This document shows positions 29,399 through 37,908 of a stretch of DNA of 43,486 bases, one piece after another. The notes beneath the pieces are model-generated. The model was not told where the DNA came from, made no database searches, and saw nothing but the letters and a program-made list of their open reading frames with translations. The translations under genes and the position numbers were made by a program. The DNA lies in contig PSRJ01000158.1 of the NCBI GenBank assembly GCA_003175985.1, positions 1 to 43,486 on the forward strand, written 5' to 3'. This DNA comes from Terriglobia bacterium (lineage in GTDB: Bacteria; Acidobacteriota; Terriglobia; Bryobacterales; Bryobacteraceae). Each line of letters begins with the position of its first letter. Position 1 is the stretch's first letter.

Positions 29399-30366
29399 CC
29401 CTGTGTCTTGTCGACAACATTGAGCAGCGGCTGGCCCGAACGGAACCGTTCGTAATTGGCGAGGAAGAAGTCCATGGCGTCGTCCAGCCAGGTAGCCGTG
29501 TGGTCGGTGCAGTGCGGGGAAAGCAGTACGTTGTCCAGGAGGTAAAATGGATGGCCTTGGGGCAACGGTTCCTGATCGAATACGTCCAGAGCGGCGCCTT
29601 TGATACGCCGTTCCGAGAGAGCGCGCACCATGGCGGCTTCGTGAATCACTGGCCCGCGGCCCACGTTGATCACGACGGCCGTGGACTTCATGGCGGCGAA
29701 CTCCGCTTCTCCGATCATCGCCCGGGTCTGCGGAGTCAGCGGCGCTGCCACCACCAAATAGTCGCATTGTTCGATCATACGGATGCGCTCGTCCGGGCCG
29801 AATACCTGATCCACCAGCGGATCGATGTGATAAAGCAGCGGGCCGCGGCGCGTCATGCCCAGGACCCGCATCCCCAGGGCGCGCGCCCGCGTTGCTACGG
29901 CGCGTCCGATATCGCCGTATCCCACGATCCCGACAGTTTGGCCGGAGATCTCTACCACGCCTTCGAACGGGTCCCAAACGCCCGCCATCTGGCTGCGCAC
30001 CAGGCGCCGGAAGTCTTTCCCGAAATACAAAATGGCGCCGATCACGAACTCCGCGAGCGAACCGCTGAACACGCCGCTGCCGTTGGTCAGGGTGGCGGGG
30101 CTCGACACGAGCTCCGGGGAGAGCAGGTTGTCCACGCCGGCGCTGCGCGCGTGTACCCAGCGCACTCGCGGGCTTATCGTCACCACATGCCGCAGCAGTT
30201 CGCGCGAAAACGCCCAGCTAAAGATTACGTCCGCATCGGGCGCCAACCGCTCGAAGGCTTCCGGTGTGAGCCCTACGGCGATACTGGTCTCCTTCGGCAA
30301 TTGCTCCAGCTTGCGAAGCTGCGGTTCGGCGGGGTTGGCCAGCACCAAAACTGTGTCACGATCCAT
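29392..30366 (-). CDS. D-2-hydroxyacid dehydrogenase (NAD-dependent)
   Basis: 324 residues. The coenzyme-binding motif is 'GIVGYGDIGRAVATRA' (G149-x-G-x-x-G154). The catalytic triad is visible: R237 ('NVGRGPVI'), E266 ('DVFDQEPLP') and H285 ('LSPHCTDH'). Two-domain architecture and length fit the family of D-lactate/glyoxylate/phosphoglycerate-type reductases; the substrate is not determinable. It is divergent from glpX with only 17 nt between the start codons. Its own stop overlaps the ThiF stop by 7 nt, so it is transcribed alone. Confidence 0.9.
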   Translation of the reverse strand: MDRDTVLVLANPAEPQLRKLEQLPKETSIAVGLTPEAFERLAPDADVIFSWAFSRELLRHVVTISPRVRWVHARSAGVDNLLSPELVSSPATLTNGSGVFSGSLAEFVIGAILYFGKDFRRLVRSQMAGVWDPFEGVVEISGQTVGIVGYGDIGRAVATRARALGMRVLGMTRRGPLLYHIDPLVDQVFGPDERIRMIEQCDYLVVAAPLTPQTRAMIGEAEFAAMKSTAVVINVGRGPVIHEAAMVRALSERRIKGAALDVFDQEPLPQGHPFYLLDNVLLSPHCTDHTATWLDDAMDFFLANYERFRSGQPLLNVVDKTQGY

Positions 30367-30383
30367 GAGGAGAAAGCTACCAC

Positions 30384-31358
30384 ATGTTAGATCTCTCGCT
30401 CGAAGTACTGCGCGTAGTGGAAGACGCTGCCATCGCGTCCGCCCGCACCATGGGGATGGGAGATCCCCACACTTCCGACCAGGCGGCGGTCGAAGCCATG
30501 CGCCGGTGCCTCGATACGATTCCGATCGAAGGAACCATTGTAATCGGAGAAGGCGAGCGCGACGAAGCGCCCATGCTGTTTATCGGGGAGAAAGTGGGGG
30601 CGGCCAATAGCGACGCCACCATCAGCGTGGATATCGCCGTCGATCCGCTAGAGGGAACCAATCTGTGCTCGACCGGCGGCGCCGGAGCCATTACCGTACT
30701 GGCGGCCTCCGAGCACGGCGGGTTGTTGCACGCGCCCGATTGTTACATGGAGAAGATCATCGTGGGCCCGGCGGCCAAGGGTGCGGTGGATCTGGAAGCT
30801 CCGGTAAAGCAGAATCTCAAGGCCATCGCGCGCCGGCTGCAGCGCGGCGTCGACGACCTGGTGGTCGTGGTGCTTGACCGTCCGCGCCATCAAAAGCTCA
30901 TCGGCGAAATCCGCGACGCCGGAGCGCGCATCCGCTTAATTTCGGATGGCGATCTCTCTGCTGGCATCGCCGCAGCCGTGGCGGGCACCAACGTGCACGC
31001 CGTCATGGGTTCGGGCGGAGCGCCGGAAGGCGTGCTGACCGCTGTCGCCCTGCGCTGCCTCAATGGCGAGATTCTGGCGCGCCTGGTCATTAAGGATGAT
31101 GCTCAGAAAGAGCGCATGCAGGCCATGGGCATCCGCGACGTCACGCGGATTTACAACACTACCGAACTGGCGCCCGGCCGCAACCTGGTGTTTGCCGCCT
31201 GCGGCGTCACCGACGGCAACCTGCTGCGCGGCGTGCGCTACAGCAGCGATGGAATCCACACCGAAGCCGTCGTGATGACCTCCCATCCCGCCCGCGTGCG
31301 CTTCATCGAAACGACGCACCTGGAGAACCGGCCGGACGTCAAGGTACGGTTCCGGTAA
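30384..31358 (+). CDS. glpX: Fructose-1,6-bisphosphatase class II
   Basis: 324 residues, the normal size for GlpX. Diagnostic motifs are '[12 protein letters not shown]' (metal and phosphate binding, residues 54-64), 'VDPLEGTNL' (87-92 give DPLEGT), '[14 protein letters not shown]', '[15 protein letters not shown]' and '[18 protein letters not shown]'. It hydrolyses fructose-1,6-bisphosphate in gluconeogenesis with a divalent metal, in the cytoplasm; some homologues also act on sedoheptulose-1,7-bisphosphate. An AGGAG lies 11 nt upstream of the ATG and almost touches the divergent start codon at 30366, so promoters of both genes must lie partly inside the opposite coding region. Confidence 0.95.
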   Translation: MLDLSLEVLRVVEDAAIASARTMGMGDPHTSDQAAVEAMRRCLDTIPIEGTIVIGEGERDEAPMLFIGEKVGAANSDATISVDIAVDPLEGTNLCSTGGAGAITVLAASEHGGLLHAPDCYMEKIIVGPAAKGAVDLEAPVKQNLKAIARRLQRGVDDLVVVVLDRPRHQKLIGEIRDAGARIRLISDGDLSAGIAAAVAGTNVHAVMGSGGAPEGVLTAVALRCLNGEILARLVIKDDAQKERMQAMGIRDVTRIYNTTELAPGRNLVFAACGVTDGNLLRGVRYSSDGIHTEAVVMTSHPARVRFIETTHLENRPDVKVRFR

Positions 31359-31405
31359 GCGCCGGTGTGGTTCAATGAAATTGCATAGGCCGAACGCCCT
31401 TGACG

Positions 31406-31996
31406 ATGGCTGACTACTGTACCTGCGGCGCCGAGTTACCGCCTGACGCACTCTTCTGCCACAAGTGCGGCAAGCCTCAGCGGCAAATCGTGGCGGTGGA
31501 ACCCGAAGAGCCGCCAATCGAGCCCGTGGTTGCTCCGCCTCTTCCGCGGCCCGAAGCGCCGCCGCTGAGCTTTCGCAACCCCGTGGCGCTGCGCATCGCC
31601 ATCCTCGTGGCCATTGGCGCCACGTGCCTGAGTTTTCTGCCGTACTTGAACTGGCTGGCCGCCGGCTACTTCGCCGCTTTCTTCTATCGCCGGCGCACCG
31701 GCTATTCGCTCAACGTCCTCCTAGGTATTCGCATGGGCTGGATCACGGGCATTCTCATGTTTGTGATCACGGCGGTGCTCTTCGGCGGACTGGTGCTTGT
31801 GATCAATGCCTCGGGAGGGGTCGATCAGTTTCAGGCGCAGTTCCGGAACATGGCCGATCCGCGCGTGCAGGAAATGTTCCAGATCTTGCGCAACCGGTCG
31901 GACGTGCTCCTCCTGTTGGGCGAGCTTTTCGTGTTCATCACGTGCCTGAGTATGGCCGGGGGAGCCTTGGCCGCGAAACTGGTGGGCCGGCACTGA
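31406..31996 (+). CDS. Zinc-ribbon membrane protein
   Basis: 196 residues from the ATG at 31406. The first 25 residues form a zinc ribbon ('CTCGAELPPDALFCHKCG', a CxC ... CxxC arrangement), then a Pro/Glu-rich linker ('EPEEPPIEPVVAPPLPRPEA'). Four membrane helices follow (residues ~60-80, 84-95, 115-138, 168-192). Such short zinc-ribbon-plus-helices proteins are common and unassigned; the ribbon is cytoplasmic and may bind another protein. It is 47 nt after glpX on the same strand and may be cotranscribed, but no functional link is known. Its stop directly abuts the stop of the convergent EamA gene. Confidence 0.75.
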   Translation: MADYCTCGAELPPDALFCHKCGKPQRQIVAVEPEEPPIEPVVAPPLPRPEAPPLSFRNPVALRIAILVAIGATCLSFLPYLNWLAAGYFAAFFYRRRTGYSLNVLLGIRMGWITGILMFVITAVLFGGLVLVINASGGVDQFQAQFRNMADPRVQEMFQILRNRSDVLLLLGELFVFITCLSMAGGALAAKLVGRH

Positions 31997-32890
31997 TCAG
32001 TGCACCGCCCGCGTGTATCGCTTCACCAGCGCGACACCCAGAAAGATCACTGCCATCGCGCCCGCTTCCCGAACGCCGAACGGTTCCCGATAGAACAGCC
32101 AACCCAGGGTTACGGCAACCACGGCATTGGTGTAGGGGTAGATCGAAAGAATCGCCACGGGCAGGCGGTCGAGGGCATAGGCGTACGCACTGTAACCTAC
32201 GATCGAGCCGAAGCACACCAGGTAGAGCAATGCCGCCACTCCCCGCGCGCTCCAATGAAGCGGCGGCTGCGGGACCAGCAGCGCCACCACTGCGCCGCCG
32301 GCCGCAGCCCCGATCTGTTGCACACCCGCCGCGATGATGGAGTGCGCTTTGCCTTTCCGGCGGCGCTGGTAGATCGATCCGAATGCCCAGGACGCCATAC
32401 CGGCTTGCAGCACCAGGAATCCCACTAACACAGGCCGGTCGATCGCATGCGCGCCCAGGTCCTTGGTGAAGAGGAGCGAAGCGCCTGCCATACCGACGAT
32501 CATTCCACCGATCGTGGGCGCGTGCAGACGTGCGCCTCCCGGCAACAAAGCCTCCACGGTCACCATCCAGAATGGCGAGATGGTAATGATCAAGCCTGCC
32601 AGGCCGCTGGGAATCAACTGCTCGGCAAAGACCAGCGCCCCGTTTCCGATTCCCAGGATGAGCAGGCCGCTGAGCAGGTTCGTCGCCAGTTCGCGCCCGC
32701 GCGGGATGTACAGGCCGCGCACGCGCGCGAACGTCAGAAGGATAGTCCCCGCCAGCGCGAACCGCACTGCAATGAGTATCAGCGGCGGAAACGTCTCGAG
32801 GGCCATGCGGATTCCGAGGTAGGTGGTACCCCAGAAGAAGCACACCGCAGCCAGCGCAAGGTAGGCGGAAAATAGCGCGTTTCGCGGCAA
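31997..32890 (-). CDS. EamA-family (DMT superfamily) transporter
   Basis: 297 residues with ten predicted membrane helices in two repeats of five. The EamA signature is seen as 'FFWGTTYLGIRMALETFPP', 'IAVRFALAGTILL', 'ISPFWMVTVEALLPG', and in the second half 'AILSIYPYTNAVVAVTLGW' with 'EAGAMAVIFLGVALV'. Members export or import metabolites such as amino acids or nucleotide precursors; the substrate cannot be inferred. The start is a TTG at 32888-32890, 3 nt after the kinase stop, and no ATG exists before the first helix ends. It is therefore the last gene of the sensor operon that begins at 37820. Confidence 0.88.
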   Translation of the reverse strand: MPRNALFSAYLALAAVCFFWGTTYLGIRMALETFPPLILIAVRFALAGTILLTFARVRGLYIPRGRELATNLLSGLLILGIGNGALVFAEQLIPSGLAGLIITISPFWMVTVEALLPGGARLHAPTIGGMIVGMAGASLLFTKDLGAHAIDRPVLVGFLVLQAGMASWAFGSIYQRRRKGKAHSIIAAGVQQIGAAAGGAVVALLVPQPPLHWSARGVAALLYLVCFGSIVGYSAYAYALDRLPVAILSIYPYTNAVVAVTLGWLFYREPFGVREAGAMAVIFLGVALVKRYTRAVH

Positions 32891-32893
32891 TCT

Positions 32894-34654
32894 TCAGCGT
32901 ATCAGCGCAGCGGCGACGCTCGCTCCGGGCAGGCGGAAACAGAATCGCGCTCCCTCTCCCGCCTGCGAATCTACCCACATTTCGCCGCCATGATCGACCA
33001 CGGTCTGCCGCGAGAGCGCCAGCCCCAGCCCCAAACCGTTGCGCTTACCCGCGCTGACAAACGGCTGAAACAGCTTGGAGCGGATCTCGGGAGCGATTCC
33101 CGGACCATTGTCCGCGACTTCCACCAGTACAGAACCATCCTCTACGGCCGCGGAAATGCGAACCTCTCCGCCTTCCGGCATGGCTTCCAGCGAATTGGAG
33201 ATCAGGTTGAGGAAGGCGCGCTCCATGCGGCTGCGCTCCAGCGGCAGTTCGATCTCGGGCGGAATGGCAAGGTGCAGGCTGACATTCTGCGCCGCGGCAG
33301 CGGTAGTCAGCGCATCGCAGGCCGCGGAGGCTACCTCGCGCAGCCTGCAGATCTCGGGCGCGCGCGACTTGGCTCGCGAAACGTCCAGCAGATCCTGCAA
33401 GAGGTCTTGAATGCGGCGCGAAGCATGGTAGATATTGGCCGCCAGGCGTTTGACATGCCCCTGCGGAAGGTCGCGATCCACCAGCATCTCCGCGCCGCCA
33501 TAGATCGCCGCCAGCGGATTGCGCAGGTCGTGCACGATGGATGCCGACAACCGGCCGATTGTGGATATACGTTCCTGCTGGATCAGATCTTCGCGCGCCT
33601 GGCGGATGGAGGCGCACATATTGTTGAACGTCCGCGCCAGGCGGCCCATTTCGTCTTCGCTGCGCACTTCCACTTCGATGGCATAGTTCTGACGCGCCAC
33701 TTCGGCCGCGGCGCGGTCGAGTTGCTCCACCGGTTCCACGATGCGCCGCGCCAAAAGGTACGTCATCGCGAAGCCGGCCGATACCGCCACCAGCCAGAGC
33801 GCCACGATGTCTTTATAGAGACTGGAGAGCCGCTGCCGCGCCGCTTCGAACGAACGCAGGATCGAAAGCTGGCCCACCTGATTTCCCATGATGTCCAGCA
33901 ACGGGGCGTCCAGATGAGCGTATTCCACGACACCATCGTTCACGCGATCCGCCGGGCGTCCCTGCGCCAGGCTCGTCACCACGGTGTTGGTGGCGCGCGG
34001 ATTCAGTGTCGAGGCGATTACCCGCCCCGGAGTCAAAAACAGAAATTCGCTCGATCCGCCGGTAGCCTCCTGCAACCGCTGCGCCACCAGGGCATCCACG
34101 TGATAGCCGGCCACCAGCACGTTGAGCAGGGCCTGTCCTTCCGTGGAGTCCACGTAAACAGGTGTTACCGAGATGTGGTACAGCTCGCCATCCTGGAGAA
34201 AGAACCCGGAGGATTGTTGCGGAAACCGCGATTCGGCCAGGCGGACCACATCCATGTTCTTCTGGGACAGAGGCGTGACGCCGCCTAGAGACGCGATCAC
34301 CTTTCCGGCCGGGTCCGTGACCAGAAAGATGGCCATGGCGTCGGAGATCTTCGACCACATTTCGCCCGCCGTATCCTGAATCGTGGCGCGATCGCCCGTG
34401 CTGAATGCCGCCCGCACCGCGGGCAAAGTGCTCAACAGCCGGCTGACCGCCGAAAGCCGCTCGGCCCGCGAGTTCCAATACGAGGTATAAGCCTCGAGGC
34501 TCGCCCGGACCTCCTCGTTCAGGCTATCGGACATCGTCCGTGTAATGTGCTGCAGAACGATTTCCCCGGTGAACCCAAACAGCGCGGTTACCGCCACGGA
34601 AGTGGAGAGCAGGATTTTCCAGAGCAGAGACAAGCGCGAAAACCAGGTGATCAT
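32894..34654 (-). CDS. Membrane sensor histidine kinase
   Basis: 586 residues. A first membrane helix (~10-33) and a second (~283-302) flank an extracytoplasmic Cache-like sensor domain (~40-275, containing 'AIFLVTDPAGKVIASLGG'). A HAMP region follows (~298-350), then the dimerisation/phosphoacceptor helix with 'ASIVHDLRNPLAAIYGG' (H375). The ATPase domain shows N-box 'FLNLISNSLEAMPEGG', G1 'VADNGPGIAPEI' and G2 'NGLGLGLALSRQ'. It probably phosphorylates one or both response regulators of the same operon (37146, 36645). Its ATG overlaps the stop of the cupredoxin gene (34651-34654), so the two are translationally coupled. Confidence 0.95.
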   Translation of the reverse strand: MITWFSRLSLLWKILLSTSVAVTALFGFTGEIVLQHITRTMSDSLNEEVRASLEAYTSYWNSRAERLSAVSRLLSTLPAVRAAFSTGDRATIQDTAGEMWSKISDAMAIFLVTDPAGKVIASLGGVTPLSQKNMDVVRLAESRFPQQSSGFFLQDGELYHISVTPVYVDSTEGQALLNVLVAGYHVDALVAQRLQEATGGSSEFLFLTPGRVIASTLNPRATNTVVTSLAQGRPADRVNDGVVEYAHLDAPLLDIMGNQVGQLSILRSFEAARQRLSSLYKDIVALWLVAVSAGFAMTYLLARRIVEPVEQLDRAAAEVARQNYAIEVEVRSEDEMGRLARTFNNMCASIRQAREDLIQQERISTIGRLSASIVHDLRNPLAAIYGGAEMLVDRDLPQGHVKRLAANIYHASRRIQDLLQDLLDVSRAKSRAPEICRLREVASAACDALTTAAAAQNVSLHLAIPPEIELPLERSRMERAFLNLISNSLEAMPEGGEVRISAAVEDGSVLVEVADNGPGIAPEIRSKLFQPFVSAGKRNGLGLGLALSRQTVVDHGGEMWVDSQAGEGARFCFRLPGASVAAALIR

Positions 34655-35358
34655 TTCTGCGCTCCCGGGTAAACATCGCCCTCGTTGACCGGTGGGTATT
34701 CCTTGCCGAATTTGTTCAGGTGCGGCGCCGGAGTGAATCCCGTCTCGGAAATGGAGATCAGAGGCAAAGCAATACCGGTTTCCGGCACCGTGATCCGCCG
34801 TTCCAGCGTCTTCAGGTTCTCCGGAACCGCGCGTTCGTGAAAAATGCGCAACTGATACTCTCCGGCCGGCACCCCTTCAATGGTGAACTTCCCCAAGGGC
34901 GGGGTTACAGCGTACCAGGGCGTGGCGAGCACCGCAATAATGGCGCTCATGGTCGGATGTATGTTGCAGAACACCCGGACGATGCCAGGCCTCGTGAACG
35001 GAACGCTCCTGGTCTTGCCAGGCGGATACAGACCGATGTCGAACGGCTGGCCGTTGAAATTGGAAAAAGCATTGTGGAAAATCGGATCGAAGTTGGGGAA
35101 ATCGACGGTGCTGCCAAGGGGAATGGCCAGCACATGCGGGGTGAACCGCTTATCCCGCTGCACCATCGTCACGCGCTTCCCCGGAGGCGCGGCAGGCGCG
35201 GGACGATCGACGGGCTCGAGCCACAGCACGACTCCGGTGTAGTCTTTGTGCTTGCGCACCGCGGCATCGCGTGAGTTGGTGATCTCCACATCGCCGGACA
35301 CACTCGCGGCGGGCAAGGCCAGAGCTGCGCTAAAAAAGATAAGCCAGCGCCAGATCAT
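34651..35358 (-). CDS. Exported cupredoxin-like protein
   Basis: 235 residues from the ATG at 35356-35358, with a signal peptide (MIWRWLIFFSAALALPAAS). Residues ~60-140 are a plastocyanin-like domain with type-1 copper ligands H95 ('DPIFHNAFS'), C131, H134 and M137 (the 'FCNIHPTMS' loop). After that comes a small beta-sandwich-like segment ('GKFTIEGVPAGEYQLRIFHE') resembling a carboxypeptidase-regulatory-like unit. It could carry electrons or sense copper or redox state in the periplasm. Its start lies 29 nt inside the upstream outer-membrane gene's end and its stop overlaps the kinase start. The frame upstream to 35442 is not used because it lies within the other gene and lacks a leader. Confidence 0.88.
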   Translation of the reverse strand: MIWRWLIFFSAALALPAASVSGDVEITNSRDAAVRKHKDYTGVVLWLEPVDRPAPAAPPGKRVTMVQRDKRFTPHVLAIPLGSTVDFPNFDPIFHNAFSNFNGQPFDIGLYPPGKTRSVPFTRPGIVRVFCNIHPTMSAIIAVLATPWYAVTPPLGKFTIEGVPAGEYQLRIFHERAVPENLKTLERRITVPETGIALPLISISETGFTPAPHLNKFGKEYPPVNEGDVYPGAQK

Positions 35359-36661
35359 AGTGATTGTTAATTCGCGTGCCCTGACCGAGGTAAACCGTGC
35401 GTAACTGGGATGTCTCCCAACCCAGTAACACATTGGGCGCAATACGGAAATACAAATTGCCGCCGAACATCAAGTTCTTTCCGATCGCCCCGGTGAGCAA
35501 ATCCGAGTTGCGGTCATCGTGCTGGCCGGAGAACAGGTGGAAGTCGAGCCGCGGCAGGGTGTGGATGGTCAACTGCCCCCATCCGCCTTGACTGTGCACG
35601 GGCTCTCCGAATCCATCGTCAAAGCCAAAACCTTGGCGAATGAGGCCCGTTCCCAGAGCCACAACATTCTTTCCTCGAAAATAGGCTCCGCTGAACTCGA
35701 TGCGGCGCACGGGATTGTAAAACCAGTCGATGGAAAAGAGGTTGGAAGGGATCGAATCGCCCCCGGCATGAGTGGTGCTGGTATGAAACCCGGGCGCGAT
35801 CTCGAGACGCCGCTCGTCATCGAACTTATGAAAGAACTCGAACCTGCCCTCCAGCCCGGGCCGTGATGCTTCCACAGCAACCGGATCGCTTCCCGCATAT
35901 GCGTTGAATTCGCGGGTCTGCACGACACCCACTCTCGCTCTAACGCCACTGGAGCGGCCGAAGGAGAAATCCTGCTCCACGCGTGCCTGCGGCATCCAGA
36001 GCCACAAGTTCCCTGTCCCGGTGAGCGGCGAGAATCCGACTTGCGCCAGGGAGGACGGTTCGCGGGGATTGAAGATCGGCTTATCGATGCCAGCCATCAC
36101 ACTCCGCGAAGCCCAGTCGATTTGGATGGAGCCCGTGCGCAGGCGCATGGTCAATGCCAAGGGAGCCGTACCCGAAAAGAAATCCATATACACGGAACCG
36201 TGAACCCGGCCGCCCCAGATCGCCTCCGGCCCGCGGAATTCGAGGCCTACAATGCTCTGGCGAACCGTCGCTCCCGCCCGGCCCGGACCGGTCGCCGAGG
36301 CAACCGTGGGGTAATCGGCTCCACCACTCTGCCGCGAATCGGCGAACGCATTGAACAGCGCCATGCCAGTGAGGCGGATCGGAAACCGCTGCGACGATTC
36401 CACCTTGCTTTGCGCCTGCTCGTCGATGCGATTCTCCTGGATCTGCAGCTTCTGCTCCACGGCCGCTGTCTGCGCCGGCACGGACGGTTGCGTCGACGAA
36501 AGCTCGGCCCGCAGTGCGCGGATCTCCGTCAAGAGTTCCTCATTCTGGCGCTCCAGGCGGTCCAGACGCGACAGAACACCCGCCATGTCCGGTGTGTTCT
36601 GCGCGCATAGAGCCGTGGCAAACGGCAGCGCGGTGATCAACAGATTAAGGGCTCGTAACAT
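35330..36661 (-). CDS. Outer-membrane porin-like protein
   Basis: 443 residues from the ATG at 36659-36661. A signal peptide (MLRALNLLITALPFATALCAQ split at its cleavage end) is followed by a coiled-coil (~28-60, 'LSRLDRLERQNEELLTEIRA') and a linker. The long beta-strand-rich region ('FPIRLTGMALFNAFADSR', 'GRVHGSVYMDFFSG', 'GRFEFFHKFDDERRLEIAPG', 'YFRIAPNVLLGWETS') ends in phenylalanine ('LALAYLF'), typical of outer-membrane barrels such as the OprP/DcaP-like porins. A coiled coil before a barrel is usual in trimeric porins. The start lies 17 nt inside the preceding receiver gene. The substrate is unknown; the neighbouring kinase and cupredoxin suggest a sensed ligand. Confidence 0.75.
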   Translation of the reverse strand: MLRALNLLITALPFATALCAQNTPDMAGVLSRLDRLERQNEELLTEIRALRAELSSTQPSVPAQTAAVEQKLQIQENRIDEQAQSKVESSQRFPIRLTGMALFNAFADSRQSGGADYPTVASATGPGRAGATVRQSIVGLEFRGPEAIWGGRVHGSVYMDFFSGTAPLALTMRLRTGSIQIDWASRSVMAGIDKPIFNPREPSSLAQVGFSPLTGTGNLWLWMPQARVEQDFSFGRSSGVRARVGVVQTREFNAYAGSDPVAVEASRPGLEGRFEFFHKFDDERRLEIAPGFHTSTTHAGGDSIPSNLFSIDWFYNPVRRIEFSGAYFRGKNVVALGTGLIRQGFGFDDGFGEPVHSQGGWGQLTIHTLPRLDFHLFSGQHDDRNSDLLTGAIGKNLMFGGNLYFRIAPNVLLGWETSQLRTVYLGQGTRINNHYDLALAYLF

Positions 36662-37073
36662 TGAGAAGTTGCTCCAGTTTGCGGCGCACCTGGGCGGGCG
36701 AAAATGGCTTTTGGAAGAACGCTTCCACATGCATCTGCGCCACGCGGCCGGGAGTCTCGGGGTCGGTATCGGCGCTCACCACGATAATGGGCAGCGCCGA
36801 CGTCCGGGCGTTGTCCCGGATGCGCCGGATCAGCTCAAAACCATCCATGCGCGGCATATTCAGGTCCGTAACAATCGCCTGAACCGCCGTGCCTGCTTCG
36901 TTGATGATGCGCAATGCCTCCAGACCGGACCCCGCGAGCAACACAGAAACCCCCGGTATCCCCAGGAGCGCCATTTCGATGGTGGCAGCGCTATTTTCGG
37001 AATCCTCAACAATCAAAATAACGCGGGTCGTTTCCTGGGTAGCCTGGGGTATCATTTGTTCATTTTCACTCAT
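36645..37073 (-). CDS. Receiver-only response regulator
   Basis: 142 residues from the ATG at 37071-37073, preceded by GAGG at 4 nt spacing. It consists of a single receiver domain: 'VILIVEDSENSAATIEMALL' (E23, D24), the phosphoacceptor in 'AIVTDLNMPRMDGFELIRRI' (D70), S100 in 'IIVVSADTDPE' and K122 in 'AFFQKPFSPAQVRRKL'. There is no output domain, so it acts by protein contact, possibly as phosphate sink or intermediate in a relay with the operon's kinase. It is 72 nt downstream of the OmpR-type regulator. The longer frame up to 37133 lacks a ribosome site. Confidence 0.9.
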   Translation of the reverse strand: MSENEQMIPQATQETTRVILIVEDSENSAATIEMALLGIPGVSVLLAGSGLEALRIINEAGTAVQAIVTDLNMPRMDGFELIRRIRDNARTSALPIIVVSADTDPETPGRVAQMHVEAFFQKPFSPAQVRRKLEQLLNVTSP

Positions 37074-37145
37074 TGACCTCGTCTCGGGCCCTCGCGAATT
37101 GAAACAAATCTGTAAATTTACTGCGCTTTCCAACGGCTGTTCGGC

Positions 37146-37820
37146 TTATGGCACGAAACGGTAACCGACCCCGTGGACGGTCAGAAAATGACGCGGCGTA
37201 TTCGGGTCCGGTTCCAACTTTTGACGCAGCTTGACGACATGAGCATCTACTGTCCGTGTATTGGGAAAGAACTCGTATCCCCAGACAGAGTTCAGGATCA
37301 TATCCCGGGTTAATGGCCTGTCCGGATTATGCAGGAAGAAACAAAGCAAATTGTACTCGGCCGGCGTGAGCTTTAATTCTTCGTTCCTGCGCGCCACGAT
37401 CCGTCTTTCGAAATCGATTTCGGTATCGCCGAAATGGGCCACTTTGCGTCCATCCGGCGAGGCCCGCCGCAAGACGGCGCGAATCCGCGCCATCAATTCC
37501 CGCGTGCCGAAGGGCTTTACGACATAATCGTCGGCGCCGATCTCCAGTAACAGGACCTTATCCAACTCCTCACCCACAGCGCTGAGCACGATGATGGGGA
37601 GGCTCATATGCGCGGACCGCAGTTGCTTACAGATTTCCGTGCCACTCATTCCCGGCAGGCGCAGATCGACCAAAACCAGGTCCGGCTTGAGCGTGACGGC
37701 GCGGTCGAATCCGGTCTTGCCATCGGCGGCCAGTACGGCGCGGAATCCTTCCTGCTCGAGCATCACCCCAATGGTGTCGCGGAGGTTTTCGTCGTCGTCG
37801 ATGACGAGGATGGTTTGCAT
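37146..37820 (-). CDS. OmpR/PhoB-family response regulator
   Basis: 224 residues. The receiver domain has 'ILVIDDDENLRDTIGVML' (D8-D10), the phosphoacceptor 'LVLVDLRLPGMSG' (D52) and K102 in 'DDYVVKPFGTRELM'. The winged-helix output domain (~130-224) contains 'LTPAEYNLLCFFLHNPDRPL', 'TVDAHVVKLRQKLEPDPNTP' and 'VHGVGYRFVP'. KdpE-like in overall pattern. It leads the operon whose kinase gene is 2.5 kb downstream. A TACAAT box ends 11 nt before the ATG, with GGAG touching the start codon, so it is near-leaderless. It is divergent from the UDP-sugar dehydrogenase gene (88 nt between). Confidence 0.93.
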   Translation of the reverse strand: MQTILVIDDDENLRDTIGVMLEQEGFRAVLAADGKTGFDRAVTLKPDLVLVDLRLPGMSGTEICKQLRSAHMSLPIIVLSAVGEELDKVLLLEIGADDYVVKPFGTRELMARIRAVLRRASPDGRKVAHFGDTEIDFERRIVARRNEELKLTPAEYNLLCFFLHNPDRPLTRDMILNSVWGYEFFPNTRTVDAHVVKLRQKLEPDPNTPRHFLTVHGVGYRFVP

Positions 37821-37831
37821 CTCCAGTACCG

Positions 37832-37837
37832 ATTGTA
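37832..37837 (-). promoter_or_regulatory. -10-like box (TACAAT) of the sensor operon
   Basis: TACAAT on the minus strand ends 11 nt before the ATG at 37820. It is the only candidate promoter seen for the operon that extends to 31997. Confidence 0.45.
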
Positions 37838-37870
37838 ACGGATTCGCCAGATTGCCTTGTTGCGAAATGT

Positions 37871-37876
37871 TATACT
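37871..37876 (+). promoter_or_regulatory. -10-like box (TATACT) of the UDP-sugar dehydrogenase gene
   Basis: TATACT is 32 nt upstream of the ATG at 37909, leaving room for a normal leader with a GGGGGG purine tract as ribosome site. It contrasts with the leaderless-like genes elsewhere. Confidence 0.4.
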
Positions 37877-37908
37877 GAGCGCCGGAGGCCGCGGTCGGGG
37901 GGAAACGA

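Noticed and set aside
32990..34288. 432-codon plus-strand frame inside the histidine kinase gene
   Set aside because: His/Arg/Gln-rich antisense translation of a kinase with all catalytic boxes.
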